Source: Lophius americanus (taxonomy: Eukaryota > Chordata > Actinopteri > Lophiiformes > Lophiidae). From it: 64,000 nucleotides of DNA. Below are positions 62,310 through 64,000 of the stretch, one piece after another. Within the stretch, counting starts at the first letter, position 1, and each line of letters starts with the position of its first letter. The translations under genes and the position numbers were made by a program. The stretch lies in NCBI GenBank assembly GCA_037951165.1, contig JBBDHG010000061.1, forward strand, positions 4,561,001 to 4,625,000, given 5' to 3'. The notes under the pieces were generated by a model that was not told the DNA's origin, ran no database searches, and saw only the letters and a list, made by a program, of their open reading frames with translations.

Positions 62310-63085
62310 GAGGAAATTAAGAGCATAATTTGGTTCTGTTTACAAAAGCAATAAGTAACATTAGACCATAAATGTACAGTGATATTTGAAAGAATGAAAT
62401 TAGCTCTCATTGTACAAACCATTACAAGTACTTAAGAGCCACAAATGTTCAAGTAAAAACAAAGATACACCGCCCTAATCATTAGCAACCATACATGGAT
62501 GAAATGTTTTTTAGAGAAAAGCTTCACAAGTTGATTTGGGAAAAGTCATCTTGATTTTTTCTTGTAGGCACAAAATCAAACCACCTTGCCTTCAGCAAAC
62601 TGTTGCATAACTTCCCACAAATGACACATTCAAATCTGGCCAACGTCAGGACAGAGTTTCGCACTTCTCAGAGTGAGTTAGCTAAATTGATCTAATTTGG
62701 GAAATCTATAAACATGTAAGATGCAGATACTGTCGCAGCCTTCTGGCTATGATAAACTGCAACCATGCAGATTGACACTCGTGAATAGATTTCTGCTCAT
62801 CTCTCACTTTTATCATTCCTGGGTCTTCATCTTAATGTGAAACCCTTCACAGTCACTTGGTACGAAAGATTAAAGAAAAAGAACCGTGACAAGGAATAAC
62901 ACCTTGTCCGTTTTATGCAGATTTTTCCAACCATTCTCTCTTCAATTTTAGGGTACCTGTTCTCCCAAACAACACTACAGGTGGTCCTTTGTCTCCTCTG
63001 GCCATAAGCCAGAGGGGTGTCAGACGCCTTCTCCTCATCTTTAGGACTTACTTTGACACACGGGACTTGACAACCCTTCAAGTGC

Positions 63086-63992
63086 TCAGTACTTTTTTAC
63101 ATTGATGAAAACCTTGATGGCTCCAGTGAAATCAGCAGAAAGCAGAACCTCTGTGTGATCTGTCTTCAGGGCTCCTGCAAGAGAACCATAATATATTAAT
63201 GACATGAGGGCCTTGATGTTGTAAAATATGTCCATGGATGTATTCATATAAGCATACCTGAGGGTATCGTTTCAGAGTCAGTTGAGTCCAAGCTCTTACA
63301 CTCTGCTTCTGGTTTGTCTGCTCCAGTTTCTTGGGGAACGATGAGATTGGGGTGGGGCGCAAAAATGGCTGAGGTGACCACTGCATTGTGTGCTGAAAGG
63401 AAAGTAAAGCTTAATTATGTCTACAGTTTAGGGGGAACTAATTGATTAATGTGAAATGTTTATCATTATACACACAGCTTGCCTACCTTTAATACCTTCC
63501 CAAAAGTCATTGCGATCCCGCCGTACGGACGTGAATTTGCTCAGATCGTGATAAGTGCTCCAAATATAGACATACTTGTCCTCTGAGCCGCTGACTATGA
63601 AGGAGTAGTCGTGGCTGTAGAGATTGTCCCACAGAAAGTCAGTTTTGTGCTCAAGAAATAATGTTTTTACAACAAGTTTAAAAGGAAAAAAAGATTCAGG
63701 GCCCTGTCCCACATTTAATACTACGAAGTGATAAATGAGAAGTGTCATGTGACCTGAGAAGCAGAGTCTAGAGGGAACAAACAGGCAGCGTTGCTACTTT
63801 GATCAGCAGCTCAGGATTTGTTACATAGTTGTTAATAATGCTACTTCAGAATGCTCCAGTCAAAATAAATCCTCACCTGAAGCTGGCCTTGATCTGACTA
63901 CTGCTGTTAACGTAACCTTTGTATTTCATGGATAAAGATAAGTCCCTCAGGTCGTATAGACGGATGCGGGAATCATTTGAAGTCACCAGAAT
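63086..63992 (-). CDS. wdr44: wdr44, last four coding exons (5' partial)
   Basis: Minus-strand exons are 63992-63877, 63614-63487, 63392-63258 and 63174-63086 (TGA at 63088-63086), all with GT-AG junctions. They give 155 C-terminal residues in one continuous frame. The sequence includes ILVTSNDSRIRLYDLRDLSL and KYKGYVNSSSQIKASFSHDY, then the WD-repeat SGSEDKYVYIWSTYHDLSKF and RRDRNDFWEGIKAHNAVVTS, and finally TDHTEVLLSADFTGAIKVF. These match the last WD40 blades of WDR44 (rabphilin-11, a Rab11-binding protein of recycling endosomes; human about 913 residues). The N-terminal coiled or proline-rich part and the first blades lie beyond 64000. The segment between blades (PQETGADKPEAECKS) is shorter and different from human, as expected of a surface loop. 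The gene converges on the U2SURP-type gene; human WDR44 lies near LRCH2 on Xq. Confidence 0.93.
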
Positions 63993-64000
63993 CTATATTT

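Overview
The window is vertebrate nuclear DNA, almost certainly from a teleost fish. Coding sequence is split into short exons with GT/AG (and a few GC/AG) boundaries. Introns are AT-rich and kilobase-sized. The interspersed repeats are of types familiar from fish genomes: Tc1/mariner-like elements, L2-, RTE- and jockey-like LINE remnants, and (GT)n, (AAT)n and (ATCC)n microsatellites. I see no operon structure, phage, CRISPR array or rRNA/tRNA gene.

Layout. (1) 1-519 is a diverged minisatellite with a unit of about 20 bp. (2) 694-5350 (+) holds the last two coding exons of a tmem47-like four-pass membrane protein; its poly(A) signal is at 6051. (3) 6.1-17.2 kb is mostly intergenic AT-rich DNA. 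It contains one weak candidate for a membrane-spanning exon on the minus strand near 10.8 kb. (4) 17826-43387 (-) is a complete lrch2-type gene: 20 coding exons, 718 residues, leucine-rich repeats plus a calponin-homology domain. Its introns carry LINE and Tc1-like debris, and a CpG-rich promoter with NRF1-like and GC-box sites lies just upstream. (5) 43.6-52.4 kb is a repeat-rich intergenic zone with several decayed LINEs. (6) 52412-61494 (+) is a complete U2SURP (SR140)-family splicing factor gene: 23 coding exons, 875 residues, with RRM, SURP, CID, cwf21-like and RS/K-rich parts. Three of its 22 introns appear to start with GC rather than GT. (7) 63086-63992 (-) is the 3' end (last four exons) of wdr44, convergent with the U2SURP-type gene.

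The genes do not form one pathway. tmem47 is a junction-associated membrane protein, lrch2 a cytoskeletal scaffold, the U2SURP paralogue a nuclear pre-mRNA splicing factor, and wdr44 a Rab11-binding trafficking protein. Synteny is informative: LRCH2 and WDR44 both lie at human Xq23-q24, whereas human U2SURP is on 3q23. The U2SURP-type gene here may therefore be a second copy that mammals do not keep at this location. All exon boundaries were read by eye from splice consensus, reading-frame continuity and remembered family sequences. No alignment or expression data were available.
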